Assembly: GCF_947242115.1 (NCBI RefSeq)
Contig: NC_074723.1
Span: 31,442,043-31,506,042, forward strand
From: Biomphalaria glabrata
Taxonomy: Eukaryota; Mollusca; Gastropoda; Planorbidae
DNA: 64,000 nt
Reading direction: 5' to 3'
A model generated the notes under the pieces. The model had not been told where the DNA came from. It did no database searches and saw only the letters and a list, made by a program, of their open reading frames with translations. Positions 62,755 through 64,000 of the stretch are shown in pieces. Position 1 is the stretch's first letter. The number at the start of each line of letters is the position of its first letter. Both the position numbers and the translations under genes were made by a program.

Positions 62755-63440
62755 TTTAATGCAACTCTTTTTTTTTTTTTTGTCAACATATTTTATTGAT
62801 ATTTCATATGCTCATTAGCATATAATATTATATATATTTATTTTTTCTTAGGCACTTAATACTAAACCATTTCAATATTTCTAACATTGTATTATTATAT
62901 TTAGTCTAACACTCACAATTAATCTACATCGGTAAAGTGTATAAGAATTTGAATTGATATATATATACAAATATAACATACCATGCTGGATTTTTCTGTG
63001 AATTATATTTTCTTTTCACTAAAACTCAAACGAAAATGCAGTACTTTAAAGGAATATTTATGTAATTATTTTTATTGTTTCAACTAAAAAAAAGGTTTTG
63101 TATTGTTCGTGAAAGTTAAGCAGTTCAAATCATTGTCACTGGTAATAATTCGTCTATTCTAGTGTAATGTCATCTGTTTAATGTTGTATCGACAATTCTC
63201 AAACATCGTAGAGCGTAATAGACACAGATCCAGTGGACACTCAAACATAGTTGTATCTTTTTGTGGTGTTTTTTTTTTCTTTTTGTAAACTCTTTATGGT
63301 TTCAGAAATCAGCGTGGCAGCGCCGCTTTATGCCGATTTGACTGATTGCACCAAATCGGGCCCCTCGCCTGGTAGTGGAACCACAATTTACATTGAACTC
63401 ATCACTATCAGTCATGGCTCTTGTCTGAGGCTTTCAAAGA
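62755..63440. other. 3' flank shared with copy 3
   Basis: AT-rich, aligns with 36530-37000. No gene seen. Confidence 0.5.
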
Positions 63441-63775
63441 TGTAGGACTTAAAGGGTTAACATTCTTAGTGTATCTTACGATTGACGTAGCTTTAATTTA
63501 ACCCACAATTGCGTTTGAGTTGCTTGTAGGACTTAAAGGGTTAACATTCTTAGTGTATCTTACGATTGACGTAACTTTAATTGAACCCACAATTGCGTTT
63601 GAGTTGCTTGTAGGACTTAAAGGGTTAACATTCTTATTGTATCTTACGATTGACATAACTTTAATTAACTCACAATTGCGTTTGAGTTGCTTGTAGGACT
63701 TAAACGGTTAACATTCTTAGTGTATCTTACGATTAACGTAACTTTAATTAACCCACGATTGCGTTTGAGTTGCTT
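63441..63775. repeat. 84-bp tandem repeat, 4 copies
   Basis: Units start at 63441, 63525, 63609 and 63692 with TGTAGGACTTAAAGGGTTAA and end GCGTTTGAGTTGCT. Few differences between units. After it, 63776-64000 holds nothing recognised beyond text alignable to 37080-37130. Confidence 0.93.
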
Positions 63776-64000
63776 CCTATTCATATTGTATAACAAATGT
63801 TGATAGAATGATCTAATTAATAATAATTGTTATTGTATAGAATAGGGCTCTCGCAAGCATACATTACATTGGGTCCCGAAATTGTAAGACTGGCCCTGCA
63901 AGGTGAAACCTGGACACATGAATATTTCAAACACGGCTATTACGATTTTTCTAGAAATGGGACATTTTGAATATATCTTTGGCTAAAAAACTAGCTACCT

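Overview
The window looks like nuclear DNA from a mollusc, most likely a gastropod such as a freshwater pulmonate. This is an inference from AT-rich sequence, intron-rich genes, dense tRNA-derived SINE relics, LINE, hAT and solo-LTR-like remnants, and abundant microsatellites. There are no bacterial operons, and nothing in the window names the species.

The only host genes I can support are five head-to-tail, plus-strand copies of one CYP2-like microsomal cytochrome P450 gene (copies 1 to 5, ATGs at 6842, 17149, 30806, 43408 and 55886). All share one architecture: coding exon 1 of 197 nt, exon 2 of 115 nt, and a long last exon of 1155 nt, giving 488 residues. Introns are GT-AG in identical phases. 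Copies 2 to 5 are open and keep the C-helix WxxxR, I-helix, ExxR, NPDRF and heme-cysteine motifs. Copy 1 is a pseudogene with a nonsense codon before ExxR, an 11-nt frameshifting deletion near the C terminus and an altered I-helix. Each ATG lies 9 or 15 nt after a splice-acceptor-like sequence. Kilobases upstream of each copy is a conserved block ending in a GTAAGT-like donor (GTAAGG in copy 2) and carrying an AGGTCA motif. I infer a noncoding first exon and shared promoter for the whole array.

Layout: 1-4.7 kb is repeat-rich flank; 4.7-13.6 kb copy 1; 13.6-16.3 kb a segment duplicated at 23.6-26.5 kb that carries the putative promoters of copies 2 and 3; 16.4-21.2 kb copy 2; 21.2-23.4 kb a decayed hAT transposon; 26.8-28.8 kb a LINE with an open reverse transcriptase; 29-30.4 kb a composite repeat (family R); 30.8-34.6 kb copy 3; 34.6-38.6 kb family R with a nested hAT element, then a MITE; 38.7-46.8 kb copy 4, whose putative leader intron holds a 1.9-kb higher-order satellite and a LINE relic interrupted by a hAT MITE; 46.8-51.4 kb hAT, SINE, solo-LTR-like and LINE relics; 51.5-59.9 kb copy 5; 60-64 kb family R with an unusual inverted-repeat element and several tandem arrays.

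The duplication units are not simple. Flanks and introns pair copy 2 with 3, copy 1 with 5 (start of intron 1), and copy 3 with 5 (3' flank). The heme-binding 3' end of the coding sequence is nearly identical in all five copies while upstream parts of exon 3 differ strongly, a pattern expected from repeated gene conversion.
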